Positions 54,610 to 64,000 of a stretch of DNA of 64,000 nt are shown in pieces. The notes below the pieces were generated by a model. That model saw only the letters and a list, made by a program, of their open reading frames with translations. It made no database searches and was not told the origin of the DNA. The stretch is taken from assembly GCA_963693365.1 (NCBI GenBank), contig CAVNZM010000007.1, positions 620,001 through 684,000 of the forward strand. Reading direction: 5' to 3'. Position 1 is the first letter of the stretch; each line of letters begins with the position of its first letter. Both the position numbers and the translations under genes were made by a program. The DNA is from Amoebidium appalachense. Taxonomy: Eukaryota > Ichthyosporea.

Positions 54610-54945
54610 TTAGCGGAAGTGGCCCAGCCGTATGAGACAGGCCCGTAGAAAGTCCTTTTGCTTCTTCAGCTTGTCGTTTTCCAGCTGCAGCTCTTGGTTC
54701 TCCACCACCAAATTCTTGTTCTCTTCGCACACCTTGTTGCGCTCCTCTTGCAGGCCCTTGATCACCTCCCGCTGGTTCTTGTTCATTGTGCGCAGCGCGT
54801 CGTTGTCCTTGTCCATGTCGTTGTTCAACTCCCTCAGCTGCTGGATCAGCCCGTGCAGCCCCTCGTTGGCCTCCTTCAGCATCTTGTTGGTCTCTTGCAG
54901 CTGCTCGGTGTGTGCATCTTGGCGCTGTGTATCTGTTTCATCCAT
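54610..54945 (-). CDS. coiled-coil protein, 111 residues
   Basis: Begins MDETDTQRQDAHTEQLQETN and is almost entirely one continuous coiled coil (KMLKEANEGLHGLIQQLREL, EENKNLVVENQELQLENDKL) rich in Glu/Lys/Asn/Gln and with Leu at heptad positions. The C-terminus is DFLRACLIRLGHFR. No other domain. It is probably an oligomerising structural or partner protein; it could pair with the coiled coils of the other element proteins. Confidence 0.65.
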   Translation of the reverse strand: MDETDTQRQDAHTEQLQETNKMLKEANEGLHGLIQQLRELNNDMDKDNDALRTMNKNQREVIKGLQEERNKVCEENKNLVVENQELQLENDKLKKQKDFLRACLIRLGHFR

Positions 54946-55802
54946 TGTGTCGTTTGCAGCCGGTTGGGCAGGAGGTGTTTAGTTTTTATCCACGAAGCAA
55001 AGCAGTGTGAACAAAAAAAACGTCCCTCTTATTTTTACGAAGCAAAAGTGTGACCCAAAAAAAAACGTTCCTCTTACACAATGCAAAATAAAGCAAAATC
55101 CTATGATGCGCAAACACACCGTGAACTAAAAAAACTCGCCACTGATTATTTACAAAGTAAAGCAGTGTGAACAAAAAAAAAAGCGCTCCTTACACAGTGC
55201 AAAATAAAACACACACACACACACACCAAGCCATTTGTATCCAGCTCGGACCCCTTTTTGTGCGCACACTTCTGGTTGGTGTATAAGTATTGGATCCACG
55301 TGAGCGCGAGTTTCCTAAGTGCTGCTCAAAAAGTGACATGTTGTTCCCAGCAGGCAGTGCACCGATTCGCTATCAGTTGACATCGTGTTCAAGCAGTCAG
55401 CACCATGTGATTGTGTACTTTTCCTGACCAATTTTTGTATCCCTGATAGACAGAATAATGCTCGTAATTGTTGGGAAGCATATTCGTGTTTTTTTAGGAG
55501 TTGCTACATCAAAATACATTGTGTTCAAACACTGACGGCCAAGTTGCAAAGATCGGATTACAATCCAATCTGTCAAATGACAATTCTCAAGTCAAAACAT
55601 GCTCTTGTTGATCCAATCAGAATTCATCAATCAGTCAGCAGATTTGGTTGAGCCCCAACTTATCGGATACACCAAGATGCCCAAATGACAATTAGCCAAT
55701 CAGATATTCACGCGATCTCTAGATCCAATCAAGCGTCGCGGCTGGGGTATATCCAACCAATCTAATGCAATAAAGCATCTGATGCCAAAGCCGGGCACGG
55801 CA
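54946..55802. other. intergenic with A-rich repeats and CCAAT cluster
   Basis: GAAGCAAAGCAGTGTGAACA-type repeats with poly-A (54990-55200), then several CCAATC motifs (55562, 55614, 55696, 55726, 55758) ahead of the TATA box at 55803. No gene recognised. Confidence 0.6.
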
Positions 55803-55810
55803 TATAAAAG
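55803..55810 (+). promoter_or_regulatory. TATA box
   Basis: TATAAAAG about 90 bases before the ATG at 55894, preceded by a CCAATC cluster. Confidence 0.7.
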
Positions 55811-55893
55811 CCCATACTCTCTTCAATCCACACACCTTTTCCATGTTAGCTAGCTTCTCCCTTGGCACACAACGTACATCCAACTGTCACGAA

Positions 55894-56641
55894 AATGAGT
55901 TCTAACATCAAAGATCTAGAAAGGCGCGCTAAAAAAATAGAGACAAGACTCAAGACTTTGGAGGAGGATGCAAAGGTCCTGCGGGACACCCAGACCCGTT
56001 TCGCGTGCGCCCTTGCTAGGCACGCCCGCATGGCTTTAAGCAAGCGCACCACTACAGCAGCAACCGTGGCACCCCCAGCGCTGACCGTGGCACCCCCAGC
56101 GCTGACCGTGGCACCCCCAGCGCTGACCGTGGCACCCCCTGTCCTGGCAGCGGCACCTGCACTTCGTGCTGGCGAGCATGGCAGCTCCTATCCCGTGGAC
56201 TTGGCCCCCCTGCCCCTGCAGCGCTCACGTTTGCACATCACACAGGGGTCCAAGACACGGGAGAAACCACGAAGACAGCAGAAGAGGACACGAGAGGAAG
56301 TCAGAAGCTCTGGGTCGGAGGAGGAGCACCATTCTCCAGTGCCTCCTTGGTTCAACTGGAAGACCTTCACACAGGGGTCCAAGACACGGGAGAAACCACG
56401 AAGACAGCAGAAGAGGACACGAGAGGAAGTCAAAAGCTCTGGGTCGGAGGTACAGGAGGAAGTGCCTCCTTGGTTCAAGACCTTGCTATGGGGACCTGAG
56501 GAGTACTCGTCTTCTGAGGAGCACTCGTCTTCCGAGTCCAAGACCTTGACACGGGGACAGCAGAAAAGGGCACGAGCCAGTGAAGCCAGCAGCTCTGGGG
56601 CGTCTTCCGAGTCTTCAGACGGAGATATCAACTGGCCTTGA
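55894..56641 (+). CDS. coiled-coil and charged repeat protein, 248 residues
   Basis: I chose ATG 55894 (MSSNIKDLERRAKKIETRLK), which follows ACGAAA and starts the coiled coil; an in-frame start at 55862 is not an ATG. Residues ~4-35 form a coiled coil. Four TVAPPAL repeats (~58-83) follow, then two long copies of QGSKTREKPRRQQKRTREEV (~118-137 and ~160-179), a PPWF motif after each, and Ser/Glu-rich ends (SSSEEHSSSESK, SSGASSESSDGDINWP). Basic clusters suggest nuclear location; SSxE runs are casein-kinase-like phosphorylation sites. No family is recognised. Confidence 0.65.
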
Positions 56642-56704
56642 CACGGTGAAAAAAGGGGCCGCTATTAGAGAGTAGCCTCAGGCTATTCTAGTGCTTGTGT
56701 GCAG

Positions 56705-57950
56705 GTGTACTTAACATTGAGTGTACTTAGGGTGGGGCTGTGCAGACGTGTACTTAAAGGGTGGGGCTGTGCAGACGTGTACTTAGGATGGTGCAGACGT
56801 GTACTTAAAGGGTGGGGCTGTGCAGACGTGTACTTAAAGGGTGGGGCTGTGCAGACGTGTACTTAGGATGGTGTAGAGGTACTTAGGGTGGTGCAGAGTG
56901 TACTTAGGGTGGTGCAGAGTGTACTTAGGGTGGGGCTGTGCAGAGTGTACTTAGGGTGGTGCAGACGTGTACTTAGGGTGGGGCTGTGCAGAGTGTACTT
57001 AGGGTGGTGCAGACGTGTACTTAGGGTGGTGCAGAGTGTACTTAGGGTGGGGCTGTGCAGAGTGTACTTAGGGTGGTGCAGACGTGTACTTAGGGTGGGG
57101 CTGTGCAGAGTGTACTTAGGGTGGTGCAGACGTGTACTTAGGGTGGTGCAGACGTGTACTTAGGGTGGTGCAGACGTGTACTTAGGGTGGTGCAGACGTG
57201 TACTTAGGGTGGTGCAGAGGTGTACTTAGGGTGGTGCAGACGTGTACTTAGGGTGGTGCAGAGGTGTACTTAGGGTGGTGCAGACGTGTACTTAGGGTGG
57301 TGCAGAGGTGTACTTAGGGTGGTGCAGACGTGTACTTAGGGTGGTGCAGACGTGTACTTAGGGTGGTGCAGAGGTGTACTTAGGGTGGTGCAGACGTGTA
57401 CTTAGGGTGGTGCAGACGTGTACTTAGGGTGGGGCTGTGCAGAGTGTACTTAGGGTGGTGCAGACGTGTACTTAGGGTGGTGCAGAGTGTACTTAGGGTG
57501 GGGCTGTGCAGAGGTGTACTTAGGGTGGGGCTGTGCAGAGTGTACTTAGGGTGGTGCAGACGTGTACTTAGGGTGGTGCAGAGGTGTACTTAGGGCTGTG
57601 CAGAGGTGTACTTAGGGTGGTGCAGAGTGTACTTAGGGTGGTGCAGAGGTGTACTTAGGGCTGTGCAGAGGTGTACTTAGGGTGGTGCAGAGGTGTACTT
57701 AGGGTGGTGCAGAGGTGTACTTAGGGTGGTGCAGACGTGTACTTAGGGTGGTGCAGAGGTGTACTTAGGGTGGTGCAGACGTGTACTTAGGGTGGGGCTG
57801 TGCACCACAGTGTACTTAGGGTGGTGCAGACGTGTACTTAGGGTGGGGCTGTGCACCACAGTGTACTTAGGGTGGTGCAGACGTGTACTTAGGGTGGGGC
57901 TGTGCACCACAGTGTACTTAGGGTGGTGCAGAGTGTACTTAGGTGGGTGT
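56705..57950. repeat. minisatellite with GTGTACTTAGGG units
   Basis: About 50 short units of GTGTACTTAGGGTGGTGCAG(A) (22-23 bp) and a longer form with GGGGCTGTGCAG (~29 bp). The last four copies are ~58 bp composites with CACCACA. Every unit contains TTAGGG, but as part of a longer unit and not as a telomeric hexamer array. Confidence 0.95.
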
Positions 57951-58348
57951 CTTGTGGTGAAAGTAAAGTTTATGGCATACAGGCAGATGTGTGCTTTAAG
58001 CCTTAGGGAACTGTGGGCAGACATGTCAACACTTGGGCCTATGGGTAGACGTGTACACACTTAGTGTATTTGTTTGTGTCTCTCATGGTTATTTTATAGC
58101 ATGAAGCACTGCAAAAAATGGTGTATGTTTCCGTGGTCCACGTACACAGAATCCTTTAATATGAACACAAGTGATTGTATAGAAAAAGAGTACGTACGTA
58201 AATGATAGTCTAGTCAGATTACAAAGAACAAATCAACTTGGACCGAGTATATTCAAATACAAACTAAAAGAGAAAAGAAACAAATAAATCAAGACCGATC
58301 AATTCAAATACAAATCAAAAGAGAATGCCACTTAGTCGACCAATCAAA
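57951..58348. other. spacer, no gene
   Basis: Contains AT-rich 3' flank of the minus-strand gene with a partial duplication (AATCAA + ATTCAAATACAAA + CTAAAAGAGAA, 58252-58325). Confidence 0.5.
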
Positions 58349-59569
58349 TCAGTACATCTCATGCTCATACTGGTCAAACTCTTCCTGGTCAAGATCAATG
58401 AGGGGAATTTCTTCAGTTTGTTTATGTTTGGGTTCAGGTTTGCGGTCATACACGACCGACTCACGATCAGACGCAGATTCGTCATCTGTCATATCATCGA
58501 GTACCTGATTTGCCCGTCGTTTGAGCCGCTTGGGGTTGAATGCTTCATCTGAGTCCCAATCACATTGATCATGGACGCGTTTGGCGGGTGAGGCAGGTGA
58601 AGAGACAGACTCATTACCACCTGTGTATGCCTTCAAGTTCTTCTCCCGTCGCAGAATCTTCCTTCGGATGCTTTTTATGGTGTTTTGGGCTGCACACACA
58701 GCAGCAATGGCCAGGCCCTCCGCCATTTCATCTTCAGCCGCCTTTGCCTCTTTGACACGCTCTCGAGCATTCTGGAGCTCCCCCCTCACACTAGTTAGCT
58801 GTGCATCGAGGTCCATCGTATGGTCATGCAACGAAGTCTCAGGTGTTTTGGTGTGCTTGGGCCTGGGCTTAGCGGCAGGGGTGGTCTTGGCAGGAGTGGT
58901 CTTGGTGGTAGGGGTGGTCTTGGCAGGAGTGGTCTTGGTGGTAGGGGTGGTCTTGGCAGGAGTGGTCTTGGTGGTAGGGGTGGTCTTGGCAGGAGTGGTC
59001 TTGGCGGCAGGGGTGGGGGCAGTCACAGGGGCGGTCTTTGCGACAGGGGTGGGGGCAGTCACAGGGGTGGTCTTTGCGACAGGGGTGGGGGCAGTCACAG
59101 GGGTGGTCTTTGCGGCAGGGGTGGGGGCAGTCACAGGGGCAGTCTTTGCGACAGGGGTGGGGGCAGTCACAGTGGTGGTGTTGGCGGCAGGGGTGGGGTC
59201 AGCAGTCACAGTGGTGGTGTTGGCGGCAATGGTAGTCTTGCGAGGGCCACTGAAAATGTAGTTTTCATAGGCCACCTGGCCATCCCGACGGGGTGCTGCA
59301 GCCCGTTGCAGGCTGGCAAGCTCGGCCTGCAGGGTCTTGATCTGCTCTTCGGCTGCCCTCAGTCGTGCCTCTACATCAGAGGGCTGGGGTTGGGGGGGTC
59401 GGGGGGTACGCGCAGCATTCTCATTGGTCACTTGACTGCGGAGGCTGGTGAGGTCGGTGCGGAGGCTGGTGACGTCGGTGTGCAGGGCCGTTAAGCGAGA
59501 CGAATGGTCCGTGTACAGAAAATCAAAGCGCTTCTGCAGCTGTTGAAGCTCCTCTTTCCAAGAATCCAT
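58349..59569 (-). CDS. coiled-coil protein with Thr/Pro/Ala repeats, 406 residues
   Basis: Starts MDSWKEELQQLQKRFDFLYT. An N-terminal coiled coil (residues ~3-48) and a second one (VEARLRAAEEQIKTLQAELA, ~66-88) precede a repeat region (~115-245) of VTAPTPAAKTTP/TPTTKTTPAK units, some basic. Then come a helical charged part (LTSVRGELQNARERVKEAKA ... IRRKILRREKNL) and a C-terminus with basic (PKRLKRR) and very acidic patches ending DQEEFDQYEHEMY. A TATAAAAG box lies ~96 bases upstream. The Lys/Thr/Pro/Ala repeats resemble histone-H1-like tails, so DNA compaction is possible, but no family is recognised. Confidence 0.7.
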   Translation of the reverse strand: MDSWKEELQQLQKRFDFLYTDHSSRLTALHTDVTSLRTDLTSLRSQVTNENAARTPRPPQPQPSDVEARLRAAEEQIKTLQAELASLQRAAAPRRDGQVAYENYIFSGPRKTTIAANTTTVTADPTPAANTTTVTAPTPVAKTAPVTAPTPAAKTTPVTAPTPVAKTTPVTAPTPVAKTAPVTAPTPAAKTTPAKTTPTTKTTPAKTTPTTKTTPAKTTPTTKTTPAKTTPAAKPRPKHTKTPETSLHDHTMDLDAQLTSVRGELQNARERVKEAKAAEDEMAEGLAIAAVCAAQNTIKSIRRKILRREKNLKAYTGGNESVSSPASPAKRVHDQCDWDSDEAFNPKRLKRRANQVLDDMTDDESASDRESVVYDRKPEPKHKQTEEIPLIDLDQEEFDQYEHEMY

Positions 59570-59664
59570 GTTTCGTGTGAGTGTTTGAAAAACAAGTTTG
59601 TTGTGTGTCGCCTTTTACTATTGAGTGTCAGTGTTGAAATGAGTGAATGTGACCGTGTGTGCTG

Positions 59665-59672
59665 CTTTTATA
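59665..59672 (-). promoter_or_regulatory. TATA box
   Basis: TATAAAAG on the minus strand, ~96 bases before the ATG at 59569, in the context GGCATATAAAAGC, the same as at 55803. Confidence 0.7.
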
Positions 59673-59787
59673 TGCCACGGTACAAAGCAGCTTACAGCAA
59701 TGGTGCCAAGGCTCAATGGGATAGATCTCTCCAATCAACGGTCATTGTCACTCAAACGGCCTTGATGGTTGGCAAAGTATCACATCT

Positions 59788-60476
59788 AAGCTTGATGAAA
59801 ACAAACCCGTGGCTGCTAACCATTGGCCGGGTATAGATCTAACCAAAAAAGGAAGGCACAACAAATTGGTGCCTGCACACGGAGCATGCCTATAGGCTGT
59901 TTAGACACCACACGTGTAGGGCGCTGCCTCTTGGCACCAACCAGAAGAGGGTAGAAATTGGTGCCTGCACACGGAGCATGCCTATAGGCTGTTTAGACAC
60001 CACACGTGTAGGGCGCTGCCTCTTGGCACCAACCAGAAGAGGGTAGAAATTGGTGCCTGCACACGGAGCATGCCTATAGGCTGTTTAGACACCACACGTG
60101 TAGGGCGCTGCCTCTTGGCACCAACCAGAAGAGGGTAGAAATTGGTGCCTGCACACGGAGCATGCCTATAGGCTGTTTAGACACCACACGTGTAGGGCGC
60201 TGCCTCTTGGCACCAACCAGAAGAGGGTAGAAATTGGTGCCTGCACACGGAGCATGCCTATAGGCTGTTTAGACACCACACGTGTAGGGCGCTGCCTCTT
60301 GGCACCAACCAGAAGAGGGTAGAAATTGGTGCCTGCACACGGAGCATGCCTATAGGCTGTTTAGACACCACACGTGTAGGGCGCTGCCTCTTGGCACCAA
60401 CCAGAAGAGGGTAGAAATTGGTGCCTGCACACGGAGCATGCCTATAGGCTGTTTAGACACCACACGTGTTGTGGCT
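59788..60476. repeat. internal repeat, right block (~93 bp unit x7), inverted copy of 54228-54525
   Basis: The unit GGTGCCTGCACACGGAGCAT, then GCCTATAGGCTGTTTAGACA and CCACACGTGTAGGGCGCTGC, repeats about seven times. It begins with AAGCTTGATGAAAAC, the inverse of the end of the left block, and abuts the right terminal repeat. Confidence 0.9.
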
Positions 60477-60487
60477 TCTGCCTTTAT

Positions 60488-60558
60488 CACCCACACACCC
60501 ACACGTGCCAACATACACTATCCTCCCCGTGAGTGGCATGCCAGTCTCCCCAGCCCCC

Positions 60559-60620
<62 letters not shown>

Positions 60621-61024
60621 TGCCCCCCTGCCCCCCTGCTCCCCTGCCACATGCACACCCACACACTGGGTGCCCCCCCTGCTCCCCTGCCTCCCGGAAC
60701 CAGGCCCCAGTGAGTGCTCACGTGCCTCCCCCTGCTCCCCTGCTCCCCTGCCTCCCGGAACCACGCCCCGGCGCAGTGGCAGCTATTTTTAGATATAGAG
60801 ATTCCATGGCCACATGGCCAGATGGCCAGATCATTTTGCTCACCGTTTTATCCCGTTTTATCCACCTTTTTCCACACACTGAATTTGACCTGGCCATCTG
60901 GCCATCTGGGTAGAGACCGTTTTCTGTTCTGATATTGGAGAACTGTCTGATAGTGATAGCAAATGTCATTCGAAGAACAATCGGGAAACCCCGTGGTGTG
61001 ACAACCAATCAGAATGAAGCAATA
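60488..61024 (-). repeat. right terminal inverted repeat
   Basis: The reverse complement of 32863-33394. It differs visibly only in the C-rich middle, where a ~56 base poly-C run (60562-60620) replaces GGGGGGCA-type units. The outer end is AAGCAATA at 61024. Confidence 0.9.
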
Positions 61025-61654
61025 CGGTCAGTCGACCAATCATTGATGTGTGTAGACTTTGCATTCCAGATCTATTCTAGATCTCGATCCGCAAGACTTT
61101 CCCATCTCAAAGGCCCACACCGTGACACCCCATAGACACCGCTACATACATTTCTTTTCCTTTTTTGCCAACACAAATGCTTAGCTCGAGGGGGAAAATT
61201 GGGTTGCCGAGGCCTAACATGTACATGACTAGGCCTCATAATCAGGCTCGAAGTATGTACGATTCCTCAGGAGCGTGGCTACACACGTGTGTACTGTACG
61301 CCGCACAGCGGGCAGTTTCGGGAGACTCTAAAAAGCCTCTTGATTTCCAGGAGGTTACATCTAAGCGTTAGCAGCCGCATATGCAATCAGAACGACAAGT
61401 ATATGTACGTAGCAGGGGCAAGCACACTGTGTAGACGTAACGAGCTCGAGGGCAATTGATTTCGCAGCCAAAGAATCTCACGCGTAATAAGCCCGGGTTG
61501 AACTAGTACGGTGTTCAATCTCGGGTCTGTTTATCGAGATTTGCATACACATCACTAGCAAAACAATCATGGTGTATAATGCGTATTTTTTGTGTGTACA
61601 TGCTTTAATAGCCTCGCAACAAGTTTTGAACATTGGAACACGGTGTACCTCAAA
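61025..61654. other. right flank of the element, no gene recognised
   Basis: Unique sequence with CCAATCA at 61036. It holds the 5' flank of the next gene; no clear TATA box. Confidence 0.5.
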
Positions 61655-62650
61655 ATGCGGAAGCCACTAAAACCGAGCAGGTTCAGTACTGTGTGCAAAT
61701 GCCGTGCTACCTGGCTGGTTCTCGTGGTTGTTGCCCTGTGTGGCTGCATTTACGTTGCAGATATCATTAGCACCTCTATTGCCACAAAAGCGGTACAGAA
61801 CCAAATTACGGACAGGTGGTTTTTGAAAAAGTTTCCGTTCGGGCACGTGGTACAAAACGGGCCTGAGGAAGGAGTTCTTCGTGAGATAGAAGTTGGTGTG
61901 GATGAATTGGATGTGGCGGAAAATGAAGAAGAAAACACCCAAAGTACGGCACCGGAGAGGCAAAACAACAAAACAACAGAAAATCATAACCTAAATCCTG
62001 TAATTCTTCAACCAACTCCGACAAACACTACAGGGACACAGAGGGGATTCTGTAGAAAGGTGTTTCCGAATTTTGAAAAAAATCCGCCACCCAGGAAGAT
62101 TTTCGAGGGTCCAACACACGTAAAGGGCGTGTATGGAGTCTCATCCATGTTTTATTTCAGCGGTGTTTTCTATACAGACACACGATGCGGGTCCGGGGCT
62201 TCTTTGCAACTTGGGGTGCCGAAAACTTGGACCAACATTGAGCAGGTGGAGAAAATGCGCAAGAGGACGTCGACGGAAAAGAGAAATGTTGAGTGGTTGA
62301 CTGGGGAGCAGTATGCGGCAAAGAGGGCAGATATTGCTAGGAATGAAAGTGATCTGCGTGTTCATGTGGTAAGTGCTGTGAACTCGTGTTTTTTGGGTAG
62401 TTTAACCCGAGGCTATGCAGTATTCGACAGGTCGTACATTGGTATTGCTGAGTTGCAAATATGCATATTGTGTCAAGGGTAGTCATGCGGGGCACACTCA
62501 AGTTCGCACACACGCACCCATGCACCCGCACATGCACGGACAGGCTCCAAGCAAATTTGTATACACAGCATGCCTCAGTTACGTGGCTACTACTGTGTTC
62601 CTGTACATTCTCGTTTCTTTGCCTGGCCCCCCTCCCCCCTCCCCCCTTCC

Positions 62651-62681
<31 letters not shown>

Positions 62682-62866
62682 AGACAACAGGTGCACTTGC
62701 CCGCACGTACACACACACGCACACACGCGCGCGCACACACACACAGACAAACACATACAAAACGCGCGTGCGCGCAGGTGAAATACACATGCTGTTTGTG
62801 TGCACACATGCATGTGCGCGCGCACATACTCACATGCGCACACACACAAAACCACCAAACTCTCCC

Positions 62867-62898
<32 letters not shown>

Positions 62899-63238
62899 AT
62901 CCAACACACACACATGCTCATGTAAACAAACACACACAGACTCACATTCTCTCGTTCCTTCACTTCCATCGTGCCTCCCTGTCCTCTTCTCTTTCTCAGC
63001 TTTGAATGCAATTTCTATTTCAACGAATTTCATGTCTCTCCTCCTTTACCCTCACAGCTCTTATCTTTTCTTACCTCGACGGGACAGTGGATGTGCACAC
63101 AAAAAACAACCACCCCCCCCCCCCCCACCCACCCACCCACCTCTACTTCCACCCGGGGGCACACACGCACACACGCGATTGCTCATGCCTGCTTGAACGC
63201 GAACGCGCCTGCTTCTCCCCCCGCCCCCAGTTTACCCC

Positions 63239-63269
<31 letters not shown>

Positions 63270-64000
63270 AAAAAAAAAACTCTCAAAAACCTCTTAAATC
63301 TCTCAAAAAAAAACTCTCAACCCCACAGAAAGCCCACTATGTAGGCTTTGCATTTTGCAGCCTGCATTGTATTGCCCGTTGTGGATGTGTTCTTCATGCT
63401 CTGTTTTACATTCCAGCAGCCCCCCCCCCTCCCCGCTCCCTCTCTCCTTTCCCCCCCCCCCCCCCACCCCCCTCTCCCCTTGCCTCCCCCCCCCCCCCCC
63501 CCCCCCCTTGTCCCCCTTTGCCTCATAGGGCCGTCCGTAGAGACACCAGCGTACCATGCACACCTAACCAGATTTGCCCCCCCCCCCCCCCCCCCCCCCC
63601 CCCTCCTCCTCCCCCTCCTCTCCCCCTTCCCACCCATCCACACCTGTTTCCTTTGGTCGTCCTTCAAATGGTTTTTGTTTTCATTTTCCCCAACTCCAAC
63701 GGGCCCCCCATCCCCCCCACCTCCCCCCCCCCCCCTTCCCCCTTTCGAATTCCACTCAGGTCAAATCGGGTCGGAAGGCACCAGCACCCACCCCCCCGGC
63801 CCCTCAAGTGACATTCCTTGTCAAGACCTCCTACGCTGGGTTCATACTTAACTACTTCCACAACGCATTTGAAACGGTATTCGATCTGTACCATTCGATT
63901 ATGGAAATCTACGATTGGGACGAAAATGCGGCGAAACAGGGCGCAAACATAGTCGTTCTCAACAAATATCCGGGAGAAAAACAAAAATACGCACGGGAGT
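61655..64000 (+). CDS. type II membrane protein, probable GT61-like glycosyltransferase, 3' incomplete
   Basis: Exon 61655-62368 (CATGTG|GTAAGT donor) joins in phase 0 to exon 63760-64000 (TCCACTCAG acceptor), which runs off the window. ATG 61655 (MRKPLKPSRFSTVCKCRATW) is the first in frame. A short basic cytosolic tail and one helix (~20-40, LVLVVVALCGCIYVADII) make a Golgi-type signal anchor; an Asn/Glu/Thr-rich stem with NKT/NTT sequons follows. The luminal part has Cys residues and, in exon 2, QVTFLVKTSYAGFILNYFHN followed by AFETVFDLYHSI, which matches the N-Y/F-x-H pattern at the start of the GT61 (EOGT/plant xylosyltransferase) domain. Donor sugar and acceptor cannot be told. The 1.4 kb intron contains CA, poly-C and poly-A. 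Confidence 0.7.
62440..63750. repeat. intron with CA, poly-C and poly-A tracts
   Basis: CA/CG tracts (62667-62850), poly-C runs (62650-62667, 62868-62898, 63236-63259, 63578-63603) and poly-A (63260-63279). Possible small extra exons near 63335-63420 and 63530 contain stops or lack phase, so none is called. Confidence 0.7.

Noticed and set aside
58581-59494. Plus-strand Gly/Val-rich frames of ~225 codons
   Set aside because: Antisense of the Thr/Pro/Ala repeats of the minus-strand gene, which has the TATA box, a good start and coiled coils.

Overview
The window is nuclear DNA of a eukaryote, probably a unicellular one that I cannot place. Genes are split by spliceosomal GT..AG introns, signal peptides and mucin-like Cys-rich ectodomains occur, and the spacer DNA is crowded with long poly-G/poly-C runs, CA/TG and GA microsatellites and minisatellites. 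Most long open frames in the first 32 kb are artefacts of these repeats.

Left part (1-32.5 kb), host-like. A 3'-incomplete gene runs off the left edge on the minus strand (1-1612). A secreted Thr/Cys-rich surface protein lies at 5960-9504 (minus). A ten-exon UvrA gene lies at 11374-19909 (plus): every splice junction keeps phase and gives a 932-residue UvrA of the short type without the UvrB-binding domain, carrying a ~190-residue charged, NLS-like N-terminal extension. A further minus-strand gene with a possible signal peptide lies at 27828-29208, with isolated probable exons near 27.3-27.6, 30.0-30.2 and 30.6-30.9 kb.

Middle and right part (32,863-61,024). A 28.2 kb block is bounded by ~535 bp terminal inverted repeats that look identical over most of their length. 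Its contents differ from the flanks: mostly short, compact genes on both strands, several with TATAAAAG boxes 50-100 bp before the ATG, clusters of CCAAT motifs, many direct repeats, and few poly-G/C runs to the right of 45.6 kb. It encodes the C-terminal part of a probable D5/DUF5906-type superfamily 3 primase-helicase (cut by a 500-N gap), a six-finger C2H2 protein, a duplicated MYND-finger protein, an intron-containing JmjC dioxygenase with its metal ligands intact, several coiled-coil or low-complexity proteins, and four small Cys-rich or membrane proteins. I read it as a candidate endogenous DNA virus or giant terminal-inverted-repeat transposon. No capsid, polymerase, integrase or packaging ATPase is visible, so this is an inference. 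Three of its genes are each interrupted by one frame change, from decay or sequence error. A 91 bp-arm foldback element abuts its left end, and inverted internal repeats flank a 5.3 kb subsegment.

Right edge (61.6-64 kb). A type II membrane protein resembling GT61 glycosyltransferases starts at 61655 and runs off the window.
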